Shown: in pieces, positions 18,308 through 26,636 of the stretch
Numbering within the stretch: the first letter of the stretch is position 1
How the letters are laid out: each line of letters starts with the position of its first letter
Assembly (NCBI GenBank): GCA_051208035.1
Contig: JBPJFZ010000010.1
Coordinates: 1-64,000, forward strand
Reading direction: 5' to 3'
From: JACKOB01 sp024234575
GTDB lineage: Bacteria; Pseudomonadota; Gammaproteobacteria; Pseudomonadales; Oleiphilaceae
Length of the DNA stretch: 64,000 bases
Made by a program: the position numbers and the translations under genes
The notes under the pieces: model-generated
Told to the model about the DNA's origin: nothing
The model's database searches: none
What the model saw: only the letters and a program-made list of their open reading frames with translations

Positions 18308-18736
18308 TTAACGCCAGCAGTCTGTTTCTGCCGCCCCTTTTACACCCGAACTGGTCAGCGTGAGGTTGCCACAACGGTCACCGGCCTGCCCGTTTATCGG
18401 CGTCGCTTTTAGCGAATAGGTGGTACTGGTGGCAGAAAGCGTCAGGTTGTAGAACTTTGTTTTACCATCAAAGGGAGTCTGAGAGGGAAACAGCGTCGCA
18501 ATGGGTGGCTTATTGGTATCGCCACCATCACCCGCACCGGTGTAGGTACTGTTAATGGTGTAAAAGCGCTCCATGGCGGCCGATAGACCAACCAGCCCTC
18601 CTTGGGCGTCTGTGCGGCGAGCCTTGGCAGTGGACTCGGTATAACTGGGATAGGCGAAAGCGGCAATAATTCCTATTATTGCGACCACAACCATTAATTC
18701 AATCAATGTAAATCCATCTGTATTTTTGTTACGCAT
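18308..18736 (-). CDS. pilE: type IV pilus minor pilin PilE
   Basis: Type IVa minor pilin that helps prime pilus assembly and carries PilY1 into the pilus tip complex. 142 residues with a short leader MRNKNTDG|FTLIELMVVVAIIGIIA, Glu at mature position 5, and a C-terminal disulfide region ending DCWR, as in Pseudomonas PilE. The frame is open to a TTG at 18769, but the ATG at 18736 gives the usual short leader. Last gene of the minor-pilin cluster, separated from pilY1 by a strong hairpin. Confidence 0.9.
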   Translation of the reverse strand: MRNKNTDGFTLIELMVVVAIIGIIAAFAYPSYTESTAKARRTDAQGGLVGLSAAMERFYTINSTYTGAGDGGDTNKPPIATLFPSQTPFDGKTKFYNLTLSATSTTYSLKATPINGQAGDRCGNLTLTSSGVKGAAETDCWR

Positions 18737-18759
18737 AAAAGGTGCCTGCTTCAATCTTG

Positions 18760-18804
18760 ACAAAAACAAAGAAGAAAGTGAGCTGCATATGCCTCACTTT
18801 CTTC
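18760..18804 (-). terminator. hairpin/terminator between pilY1 and pilE
   Basis: A perfect 12-bp stem GAAGAAAGTGAG (18771-18782) / CTCACTTTCTTC (18793-18804) with a 10-base centre. The centre includes the self-complementary GCATATGC, which uses the first base of the right arm's flank. On the minus strand it is followed by TTTGTTTTTG. It lies 26 bases past the pilY1 stop and just upstream of pilE, so it can attenuate pilE or mark an mRNA end. Confidence 0.75.
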
Positions 18805-18830
18805 CGCTTTTATTTTAATTCAATGACATC

Positions 18831-21800
18831 CTATTCATTGATTAGCTCGTGCCAACCTAATCTACCGGTTCTGGCGGAAGTATCACCAAAATCAGTTACC
18901 GTCGTATCAACACAATCCTCTCCCACACTACATGCAGCATAGATGATGTCACCCAGCATATTCGGGTCATCATACATTTCACCGAACTCTCTACCGACAC
19001 CCAGCTCATCCTTATCGATTTTACCATCGCCATCTAGATCTATGATGGGTTCGGTCGGAGCTAAACCGGTTAATATCGGCATCGCATAGAGCGAACTCTT
19101 ACCGCCACCAGTACAAGCCGAATCGGTATTAGGAATGCGCGTTATGAAAACCGCCACAATCCCTTCATCTCTGCTAGAGCGGAATAATGGTTTGGTAATC
19201 AGCCTTTCACCGTACTTCGTGGTACCCACAATAAAATCCAGATACCAGCCGTACTTCAGGTCCGTTGCAGCCGTCCAGTCAATGGCGGCACTCGAATCAC
19301 TGGTGATGGTGATTTTGCCATGCTCATCATAATCGGACTTATCAAACTCCAGTTTTCGTTGCACCAAATCTGAACGAACCAAGCCACTATTAGTTGCACC
19401 AGTTGAACCGCGATCCCAAACGATATAGAAGCTCTGTACTTCTTTATTAGTGTTATCCGCAGCTGTTAAATACTGGCCAGTACCAAAACCTACCAGCACA
19501 TTTGGCTCATTACCTGCTTTGGCGGTTTCAGTGTTATAGGCGAGGTTAGGTGCTGCTGTAATAGGCTGCTCTTTACCGTCAGCATTAATCGCTTTAAATA
19601 AAGGCACCTTGGTGGCCGAAGCACCGCTACCTGACGTGTAAGCTACCCCCCATTTGGACGGTAACTTATCAGATAAATCAAAGGCCCACATGTTGCCATG
19701 CAAATCACCACCATAAGCTCGATCAACTATACGGTCTCCATCCAGGTCTGCAAGTGCAACCCCCGACAAACCATCAACAGACGCAGTGGTGGGAAGCACA
19801 ATTTTTGTGTAATCCCCCGCTGTCCAGCCATCAATCCCTTCTTCTATACGCACGATAAACAACGCTGTTTTGCCGCCTGTGCTGTTATAGCCGTTACCGA
19901 ACACCACAGCCCAAGAACCGTCGTTCATCTTGGCAATACTAGGCGGTGTTACTAAATACCCCATGTCGGCATCAACCGAACTGTCAAACTCCCACAACAC
20001 AACTTTTTCTGGGTTGGTGTCGTCTTTACCAGTATTGGTAAATATTGATGGATTGGTAACATCTAATGCATAGATACCCTTGCCGCCTGCACCTAACCCC
20101 CCCACTAACAAGGATCGCCATGCGGTGGCTGTGCCCGTGTTAATACGCACATCCTGAACCACCGGGCTTAGGTCATGATAATACTTATGCACATAGGAAG
20201 GGTTTGTCAGATACGACAAGCCTTCACTAACGGATGCGTTAAAGACGGTGCTTGGGATATAGGCTAACAGCTCTTTGCCTCCACCATCTGCTTTATTTAA
20301 CTTGGCATTAAAGCCATGCAACATGCCATCATTTGCAGCCACCCACACCGTTGGCGTGCGATTCTCCTGGTCTTGCTTAAACTTCTTGTGCGAATCATCG
20401 CCTGTGCCAAAATCACTTGTTTCGGGCCAATTAGAGGCGGGAACCCCAACATACACAGGTGTTGAGTTTACAATATCCCCCAAACGGCTCCCACGAGGTC
20501 TGAAGCTATAGACGCCACTACTTTCATTAGTTCTATCGCCGAGAAAATACGCCAATCTCGCCTGACCTTCCGCCTCGGTACCTCCAGCCTGCAAGTCAGC
20601 TTTTTGTGTGAGCGTCAGCTTGTCCCAATGGAAGACAACCCCCTTACCTGTATCTTGGTTGTAGGTATAGATCGACCGTACCCCTGTCTCTTCTGTTATA
20701 TCTCGTGCATCAAGAATACTTGCAGCCTTCCAGGAAGCTTCGGCTGCTAAAGACCCAGCAGCAGCAGAGGAGGTCGCCTCTTTCACCAAACCTCTGGCAA
20801 TTAAATTTCCTTTCCAGTTAGAAGGGTTAAATTCGGTGAAATATACGCCAACATCGCCAGAAGCACTAAGTGAAGACGAGTTAAAGGTAACTCCCGACCC
20901 ACTTCCACTTTGCGCGATAATATCATCCAAGGCATTTTTTAACTTAGTATTCAATGCGGTAGGACTGGTAGCGCTATAGGTTTCACCAAAACCATTGACC
21001 GCCGCGTGATACATATCGTCCACCTGACGCTCATCGGCAACAACACCGACGTCTGGCCATGTAATTTTATCTTTATATGTATGTGCGTTGGCGCGGGTAT
21101 CAAATTTCTTACCCTCAACTCCGGGTACATCCTTATCAAAAATTGTGCCTTCGAGCCCAAACCCTACTGTGTAGGTATTCATGTGCAAATTAACATTGCA
21201 ATCATCTGAGTCTTCTGCAGCACCATCTTCGCACTCCTTGGAAACCGGAACTGCACCCTCTGGAAAAGCATCACCGGTTCTTAGCGTGGTGTTGTAATAC
21301 TTATAGGCAATATCACCCAGCGTACCAGAGTAAGTATCCTCATAAGGCTTACCCTTGCTGCCATCTTCATTGTCTACACTGCTGTAAGACAACGTGGTAT
21401 TGAAACCATCAGAGAACAGTAGCGTAAAGTTTTTCTGGCACTCGGAAATAATCGGCGCATTCGGATCTTCTCGCATAAACTGCTGGCCTGCGTAATCTAA
21501 TGCTCCACGTAAATTTGTACCACTATCGGCGTAATAGTCATCATAATGCTTGGTTAAGAAGCTTCCTTGGCCTGAGGCTTCATCTAAATCCCACATGGTG
21601 ACGTCTGATTTGTGATTGATACCAAAGAGCCCCACTCTTACGCTACCCACGCCATCAAGGGCCCGAGCTACGCCACCTTGCATTGCATAGTAACGTTGAC
21701 GATAGTACATAAACCAGTTGGCAAAGTTTTGCTGCTCTTCTGCCAGAGTTCTGGCAGCGGGATTACTATCTCCAGAAACCGGTGTAGCACCGTTATCAAA

Positions 21801-23252
21801 CGCCCCCGTCTTTGGGATAACGTACTTAACTAAGCACGCCCCATCCGGGCCAATACCACCCAATGTTTCAGTGTCACCATCATCTGTAATGTCAGAAAAT
21901 GTTCCGTTTCGCAGACGGAAATCATCATGGTATGTGAGACCATTTACACCTTCGGCGGCAATGGCTTCCGGGTTACAACTTCTAACGACAACACTTGGTG
22001 TAACCGGGGGAGCAAGGCTAACGATACCTTCAGGCGTAGCATCGGTCGTGGTAATAAACACCTGATCAATGGAGAGGCCATCTTCACGCTTTTTAATGCG
22101 TAGTGTATGACTACCCGCAGCGGTAAGGTTAGACATGGTTCCCCATTTCCTCCACACCCAGTTATTTCCCCCCTCGATATTCTGCCAGAACTTTTCGTAG
22201 CCACCAGTCCACACGTTATCACCGTTCCACGCACTAAAGTCTGACTCCCCCTTGCCATCTACTTTCATCCAAAAAGAATCAGAATTGTCATTAGGTGCCC
22301 ATACTCGAAGCCAAATATCAACACTCGCACCAGGCGAAGTAAAACCTAGCACAATCTCGTGAGAGGTTGGAGGCGCAGAAGTACTGTCGCCCGCTAACTC
22401 ACTGATATCCACATAACCAACGCTGCAACTTTCACAAGAGGCTACTTTCTGCATGTCGCCGCTGACAATCCCACTTTCAGCTTCAATAATTACCGAGTTC
22501 TCGGTGTTAGCCACTGGGACATCATCGCTACTAGGCGTATAGGTATAATTACCCGTGATCTTCTTGAGGTAATAGGTACCTATTTGCCAATTGTACGAAA
22601 CATTACCATCAGAAGTACGCGTATTACCTTCATTATCGTAAACCATCTTATTCGCAAGCTTAAAACTACCCGTGATAGTTTCGAACAGTTTTTCTTTGTT
22701 GCTATCTAAAGCACCACGATATACCCCAGAGGTATCACTAATATTCGCTTCAGGGAATTTTGTAAGCGTTTGCCCGCTAAAAGGTCCTTTTGTGGGCTTG
22801 TAGGTGCCATAGATAGGCCAAGGCGTGTAGTACTCATTTGGGTTGTAATACATGCCATTGTAAGCGGCACTTCTTGCAAAACCATAAGCATCTATTGGTG
22901 GAACTTCATAATAGTTTGAATTCTCAACACTCGAAGAATATGTCTCAAACCAAGGGCTCAAATATGTAAATTGAGAACCAGAATTATTGTACTCATAACC
23001 GTAATCCCCCACTGGCGAGAAGAATGAACCGGTAGTGCCATTTAGCTTCAATCGCCCCTGTTCTAACGGAAAAATCATTTCCCAGTCCATAGAGCCCGAG
23101 TCATCTAACGCCAAAATAACGTTAGATTTAACCGAAGACCCCATCCAGAGCGGCTTACTGGCCAAAGCACCAGGTGCAGCATTACCTACAGACGAAAAGG
23201 TTAAACCCGCCCCTAGCAGCCCATACATACATTTTCTTGTGAAAACTTTCAT
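18831..23252 (-). CDS. pilY1: type IV pilus tip adhesin PilY1 with carbohydrate-binding-like insertion
   Basis: Large exported pilus-tip adhesin and mechanosensor, 1473 residues. Signal peptide 1-24 (VGNA|APG). A vWA-like region begins at ILALDDSGSM (about 47-55, MIDAS DxSxS) and resumes at about 535-620 (FTLLFSDGFNT). Between these parts, residues about 250-404 (nt 22041-22502) look like a CBM6/35-type beta-sandwich: IEAES start, DIWLRVWAPNDNSDSFWMKV, and HTLRIKKREDGLSIDQVFI. The C-terminal PilY1 beta-propeller (about 910-1400) holds the Ca2+ loop DLDGDRIVDRAYGGD, and a second EF-hand-like loop DLDGDGKIDKDE lies near 1405. The ATG at 23252 follows AAAGGAG; a GTG one codon earlier is less likely. 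Confidence 0.93.
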   Translation of the reverse strand: MKVFTRKCMYGLLGAGLTFSSVGNAAPGALASKPLWMGSSVKSNVILALDDSGSMDWEMIFPLEQGRLKLNGTTGSFFSPVGDYGYEYNNSGSQFTYLSPWFETYSSSVENSNYYEVPPIDAYGFARSAAYNGMYYNPNEYYTPWPIYGTYKPTKGPFSGQTLTKFPEANISDTSGVYRGALDSNKEKLFETITGSFKLANKMVYDNEGNTRTSDGNVSYNWQIGTYYLKKITGNYTYTPSSDDVPVANTENSVIIEAESGIVSGDMQKVASCESCSVGYVDISELAGDSTSAPPTSHEIVLGFTSPGASVDIWLRVWAPNDNSDSFWMKVDGKGESDFSAWNGDNVWTGGYEKFWQNIEGGNNWVWRKWGTMSNLTAAGSHTLRIKKREDGLSIDQVFITTTDATPEGIVSLAPPVTPSVVVRSCNPEAIAAEGVNGLTYHDDFRLRNGTFSDITDDGDTETLGGIGPDGACLVKYVIPKTGAFDNGATPVSGDSNPAARTLAEEQQNFANWFMYYRQRYYAMQGGVARALDGVGSVRVGLFGINHKSDVTMWDLDEASGQGSFLTKHYDDYYADSGTNLRGALDYAGQQFMREDPNAPIISECQKNFTLLFSDGFNTTLSYSSVDNEDGSKGKPYEDTYSGTLGDIAYKYYNTTLRTGDAFPEGAVPVSKECEDGAAEDSDDCNVNLHMNTYTVGFGLEGTIFDKDVPGVEGKKFDTRANAHTYKDKITWPDVGVVADERQVDDMYHAAVNGFGETYSATSPTALNTKLKNALDDIIAQSGSGSGVTFNSSSLSASGDVGVYFTEFNPSNWKGNLIARGLVKEATSSAAAGSLAAEASWKAASILDARDITEETGVRSIYTYNQDTGKGVVFHWDKLTLTQKADLQAGGTEAEGQARLAYFLGDRTNESSGVYSFRPRGSRLGDIVNSTPVYVGVPASNWPETSDFGTGDDSHKKFKQDQENRTPTVWVAANDGMLHGFNAKLNKADGGGKELLAYIPSTVFNASVSEGLSYLTNPSYVHKYYHDLSPVVQDVRINTGTATAWRSLLVGGLGAGGKGIYALDVTNPSIFTNTGKDDTNPEKVVLWEFDSSVDADMGYLVTPPSIAKMNDGSWAVVFGNGYNSTGGKTALFIVRIEEGIDGWTAGDYTKIVLPTTASVDGLSGVALADLDGDRIVDRAYGGDLHGNMWAFDLSDKLPSKWGVAYTSGSGASATKVPLFKAINADGKEQPITAAPNLAYNTETAKAGNEPNVLVGFGTGQYLTAADNTNKEVQSFYIVWDRGSTGATNSGLVRSDLVQRKLEFDKSDYDEHGKITITSDSSAAIDWTAATDLKYGWYLDFIVGTTKYGERLITKPLFRSSRDEGIVAVFITRIPNTDSACTGGGKSSLYAMPILTGLAPTEPIIDLDGDGKIDKDELGVGREFGEMYDDPNMLGDIIYAACSVGEDCVDTTVTDFGDTSARTGRLGWHELINE

Positions 23253-23281
23253 CACTTATACTCCTTTGCTCGACCGCGAGC

Positions 23282-23830
23282 CTAGAATCTCTTGCCGTAA
23301 TAACTTTCTACTAATCGTCGTGTGGTGCCTGTCGCACCCGTGCTTCTTGCTACAATCCGAAAACCAAAAATTGTACCGGTACCTGACTCATGACTATAGG
23401 TGTCCACCACCAATGATGTGGCTGAGTCACTATCACTAATCTCCCCCAATAGCTCGATAAAGTACCTCGGGGCATTGACGCCCGAAAGTGTAGTGCCTGC
23501 CTCAAGCGTTTTAGACGAAGCCCAAATATTGTCTTTATACACCTCCGTGGGAACAGACCCAGCTGTAAACAGGTGCTTGCTGTTGTCAAAACCTGAGGTG
23601 TTCACCAAGCCTTCAACAAAGTCTTCCGCTTCGCGAATGGCAACTTCTGCAGTCTGAAAACCGACATTACTATCTTGCATTGCAGCCGACATTTTTGTTT
23701 GCATAATGGTGTCATTCATCGACGCCATTCCTAAAAATGTTAGCACCAACAAAAACACCAGACTGACAAACAATGCCGAGCCTTGCTGCATCCTGGCTTG
23801 CGGTGCAAAACCACTTAATTTATGTCGCAT
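23282..23830 (-). CDS. pilX: type IV pilus assembly protein PilX
   Basis: Minor pilin-like protein of 182 residues. The N terminus MRHKLSGFAPQARMQQGSAL leads into a hydrophobic helix (FVSLVFLLVLTFLGM), the PilX N-terminal pattern (QRGxALxxxLxxLLVLTLLG). Unlike most pilins it has Ser/Ala after the cleavage glycine, as is usual for PilX. The typical follow-on TAEVAIREAEDFV is present. Starts 5 bases after the pilW stop and 29 bases before pilY1; the two are thought to work together at the pilus tip. Confidence 0.88.
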   Translation of the reverse strand: MRHKLSGFAPQARMQQGSALFVSLVFLLVLTFLGMASMNDTIMQTKMSAAMQDSNVGFQTAEVAIREAEDFVEGLVNTSGFDNSKHLFTAGSVPTEVYKDNIWASSKTLEAGTTLSGVNAPRYFIELLGEISDSDSATSLVVDTYSHESGTGTIFGFRIVARSTGATGTTRRLVESYYGKRF

Positions 23831-23835
23831 CGCGG

Positions 23836-24918
23836 TTACCTCACTCGATTGCGTATGGTAATAGTTGACTCGTAGGGCTTGCGATAACGGGCATCATTCG
23901 ACACCACTGTCGCCCCCTCAAAACTTGTGGTTTGCACAATATCAGGCGATGCCCTGTCTGCTGAACGTGCCAGCAAGCGCACTTTTATTGACTTAACTGC
24001 GTTCATATCTGTTACTACATCACTGGTCACATAACGATTAACCGAGCCATCGTTACTGGTATCTTCACCAAAGAGCAGCTGAAAATCTTCGATACCTTCG
24101 GCAAGTTCCATGGTTTGATAGGGGTTGGTATTTGCAGCACTGGTTAGTGTTTTCATATACAGGGCAGGCTCGCCACTAGCCCCCACCCCTATGTAAAAGA
24201 GTGTGCTCTTCATCTTGTAAATAAAGGATTTATTATCGTAGCTATTGGCAAGCTTTGGTCCAATATTCAGGCTCGCACCATGCGAAAGCGTATCACCAGC
24301 AGCCCCTCCTCCGCTTGTAGAATTAACAACACCAAAGGCATCTGCTGTGTTGCAATTCGACACGACCACTATCTCATCTTTCTCTATGCCACAGGCTGTC
24401 GCATCCTCTATTTTAATCTGCGCGGAGCCCTGATTATGATCCATTACAGCCCCCCCTGTGCATGGTCTTGTTCCCTGAAATAGCACAGCATCAGTTCCAC
24501 TAACCACATTGCCGGTCGCAGACCCCATGCTTAAGCCGAAGTCAGCCAAGGTTGAGCCTGACGCTATCGTTGTTATATCGTTAAAGCCTGTTATCGAGTT
24601 ATTACCATCAAATAGAGCAAGCGCCGCCTTTAATACGGTGTCTGAATACTTAGTGACATCCACATTATTAACAAAGTTTGTACCAAAGCCGCCGGTGGCA
24701 CAGCCCATGAACCCTGCGCTGCGAATTTCGCGCCCAAGAAACTCCATAGAGATTCGGCCGCTTTCCTGTACCCGCGCAATGCCATTAGTCATCTGAAAGC
24801 TCAATTTGTTTGAGTTAAAGATCTGTGCCAAACCTGCCAGCAAGATAACGCTAAGCGTCATCGCGATCATCATCTCGACCAGTGTCAACCCGTCTTGTCT
24901 TTTCATCGTTGTTTTCAT
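23836..24918 (-). CDS. pilW: type IV pilus assembly protein PilW
   Basis: Minor pseudopilin of 360 residues. Short leader MKTTMKRQDG|LTLVEMMIAMTLSVILLAGLAQIF with the conserved Glu at mature position 5. The following region SGRISMEFLGREIRSAGFMGC is the PilW hallmark. Part of the fimU-pilV-pilW-pilX-pilY1 operon, 9 bases after pilV. Cysteines at GFMGCA, RPCTGG, TACGIE and VSNCNT could form disulfides after export. Confidence 0.9.
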   Translation of the reverse strand: MKTTMKRQDGLTLVEMMIAMTLSVILLAGLAQIFNSNKLSFQMTNGIARVQESGRISMEFLGREIRSAGFMGCATGGFGTNFVNNVDVTKYSDTVLKAALALFDGNNSITGFNDITTIASGSTLADFGLSMGSATGNVVSGTDAVLFQGTRPCTGGAVMDHNQGSAQIKIEDATACGIEKDEIVVVSNCNTADAFGVVNSTSGGGAAGDTLSHGASLNIGPKLANSYDNKSFIYKMKSTLFYIGVGASGEPALYMKTLTSAANTNPYQTMELAEGIEDFQLLFGEDTSNDGSVNRYVTSDVVTDMNAVKSIKVRLLARSADRASPDIVQTTSFEGATVVSNDARYRKPYESTITIRNRVR

Positions 24919-24927
24919 CGTTTCACC

Positions 24928-25485
24928 TCAAGGCCGAGTGGTCACAGCAACACTGGCTGTGCGGAAGCGGTTTGCATCGGAGACTGCTGCCGCTTCGCCG
25001 CCAGCTTTTGCCTCTTTTGTTCGCTCCCGCCAACTGACCGTAATGACATAATTGGAATTTCCGGTCACTGCAGGCCCGGATATAGCCCCAACCCCTCCAG
25101 GCAGCAGAGTGGAAATACTTGTTTGCCATTCCTGCAAATCATTGAAAGCCATCTCTTCAGAGTCACAACCAGCCGCTGTCGAACACTTAGCTGTCGTCGC
25201 CGCCTTACTAACATCCGTGTATTTCCCCTTGGCCACACCATCTTCGTTGGCGCGCATACGATCAATAATATCGTTGGCAAGATAGAGCGCCACGCTGCGG
25301 GTATTGGCATTGGCCGTACCTTCCAAAGACAAGGTTTGCATGGCAGCGGTGCCCAACAGACCTATTGCCAACACTACCAGGGCTATTAACACTTCGATCA
25401 TGGATAAACCACGCTGTGCTTTTATGAGACCAACATTGCCAGCGCTAGAAACTTTGGCTCGGCGAATCATCGCAGCAGTCATCAT
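24928..25485 (-). CDS. pilV: type IV pilus minor pilin PilV
   Basis: Minor pilin of 185 residues, with cleavage motif AQRG|LSMIEVLIALVVLAIGLLG and the downstream Q..L..E....A..LA.DI.DRMRAN pattern of PilV. The frame opens at an ATG at 25521 that overlaps the fimU stop (ATGA). However, an ATG at 25485 has the strongest ribosome site in the operon (AAAGGAGAG, 6-8 bases away) and gives a shorter 24-residue leader, so it is preferred. Both may be used. Confidence 0.88.
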   Translation of the reverse strand: MMTAAMIRRAKVSSAGNVGLIKAQRGLSMIEVLIALVVLAIGLLGTAAMQTLSLEGTANANTRSVALYLANDIIDRMRANEDGVAKGKYTDVSKAATTAKCSTAAGCDSEEMAFNDLQEWQTSISTLLPGGVGAISGPAVTGNSNYVITVSWRERTKEAKAGGEAAAVSDANRFRTASVAVTTRP

Positions 25486-25517
25486 TTGTTCTCTCCTTTC
25501 CGATTCGTCAACTAAAA

Positions 25518-26000
25518 TCATGGGCAGGTATAATCAAGCTTGGCAACACGCCCGCTGATCGACACACCAACAGTTCTGCCGGTAACACTTTCGTGACCCG
25601 AGCAAACATATACAGCACTGGCAGCAGTTGCAAAACCTGTCGCGCGGAAAGATATGAAATTGGCATCTCCCACAAGCGTTAACTCTCCTTTTGCCGGGTC
25701 GTACTGTCGAATCACCTCTTCGCCAGTTGATAAACTATTGTCTGCATTGCTATCAACCCACACTCTGTAACCACCGGTCCAGGCGGTATCACCAGAAATA
25801 GACCCTAGCGTAACCTGATTACCACGTTTGACTGCCTCTACACGCGCCAAATTAACCGCACCAATTAATGAGTTAATGGATGCCTGGTGCCTGCTGTTAG
25901 CAATCAGGTAGGAAAAAGCGGGAGCAGCCAGCGCAGCAATAACCCCCATAACGGTTACCGCGATCATCAGCTCAATTATCGTAAAACCTTTCTCTTTCAT
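25518..26000 (-). CDS. fimU: type IV pilus minor pilin FimU (GspH/FimT family)
   Basis: First gene of the leftward minor-pilin operon; 160 residues. Very short leader MKEKG|FTIIELMIAVTVMGVIAALAAP, then a GspH-type beta domain (YRVWVDSNADNSLSTGEEVIR) and a final region with VYVCSGH and DYTCP, a probable disulfide. The frame is open to 26036, but the ATG at 26000 has AGAGAGGAC upstream and gives the standard leader. FimU primes pilus assembly with PilV, PilW, PilX and PilE. FimT is the alternative name; position at the head of the operon favours FimU. Confidence 0.88.
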   Translation of the reverse strand: MKEKGFTIIELMIAVTVMGVIAALAAPAFSYLIANSRHQASINSLIGAVNLARVEAVKRGNQVTLGSISGDTAWTGGYRVWVDSNADNSLSTGEEVIRQYDPAKGELTLVGDANFISFRATGFATAASAVYVCSGHESVTGRTVGVSISGRVAKLDYTCP

Positions 26001-26270
26001 TTCGTCCTCTCTGACTCGCGTTGCGATTACCCGCACTAAAAACTCTTTCCGTCAGGTTAAAAGATAGTGCATTAAAATTTGAATTTCTCTCGCCTTCTGA
26101 CGAATGGCAGATTTACAAGATAAACGGTAGTTTCAGTTTTCGTATTCTCGGTTAGACTGTTAAGTGTAGGGTACGCAATCGCTGTCTTCCACGTGCGCAC
26201 CTGTATTTTAGTTTGGCGCAGACAGGCAAGAGTGAGCGCCAGGCAATATGGAGTAACGAGGGTTGAAACC

Positions 26271-26564
26271 ATGAGTATTAAAAAATTATTCGCTAGCAGT
26301 TTGCTAATCATGCTGCCTCTAGCAATAAATGCCGAAACAGTTCAGAAGTGGGTAGACGAAAAAGGGCAAGTGCATTTCAGCGACCAGCCACCCAAGAGCA
26401 CACAAGTACACAGCTCCACAATAAAAGTAGAAAAGAATTTACCCCCAGGTGGTAAGGAGGCTATAAACAAACAAAAGAGGATTAGCGAACCAGATAGCGA
26501 AGATTATATCGGAATCGGCACTGATCCAGATGCTGACAGAAAGAATAAAGTCAATAGACGATAA
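26271..26564 (+). CDS. exported DUF4124-domain small protein
   Basis: 97-residue exported protein of unknown function. Signal peptide MSIKKLFASSLLIMLPLAINA, then the DUF4124 motif VQKWVDEKGQVHFSDQPP, then a charged tail. The frame opens upstream at 26193, but the ATG at 26271 has ACGAGGG in front and begins the signal peptide. Divergent from fimU (270-bp gap) and convergent with ispH. Similar to the 146-residue DUF4124 protein at 4876-5316; both keep the W-x-D-x2-G-x-[IV]-H-[YF] core. A pilus-related role is only suggested by position. Confidence 0.82.
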   Translation: MSIKKLFASSLLIMLPLAINAETVQKWVDEKGQVHFSDQPPKSTQVHSSTIKVEKNLPPGGKEAINKQKRISEPDSEDYIGIGTDPDADRKNKVNRR

Positions 26565-26579
26565 TAATTGATTAGCTGA

Positions 26580-26612
26580 GGTGCACACGCTGACAAATCA
26601 GTCGTGGGCACC
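26580..26612. terminator. stem-loop between DUF4124 gene and ispH
   Basis: GGTGC-A-CACG-CTGA (26580-26593) pairs with TCAG-T-CGTG-G-GCACC (26598-26612) around CAAA, giving 13 base pairs with one A-G mismatch and one bulge. No T-run follows in either direction, so termination is possible but not shown. Confidence 0.4.
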
Positions 26613-26636
26613 CATATGAGGACAGATACAGAAAAA

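Noticed and set aside
26226..26241. Sigma-54-like site on the minus strand upstream of fimU (TGGC...TTGC).
   Set aside because: The distance between GG and GC is 11 bases instead of the required 10, and the rest of the consensus is poor.
26072..26311. 79-codon minus-strand frame upstream of fimU.
   Set aside because: It overlaps the start and signal peptide of the DUF4124 gene on the other strand and has no recognisable content.
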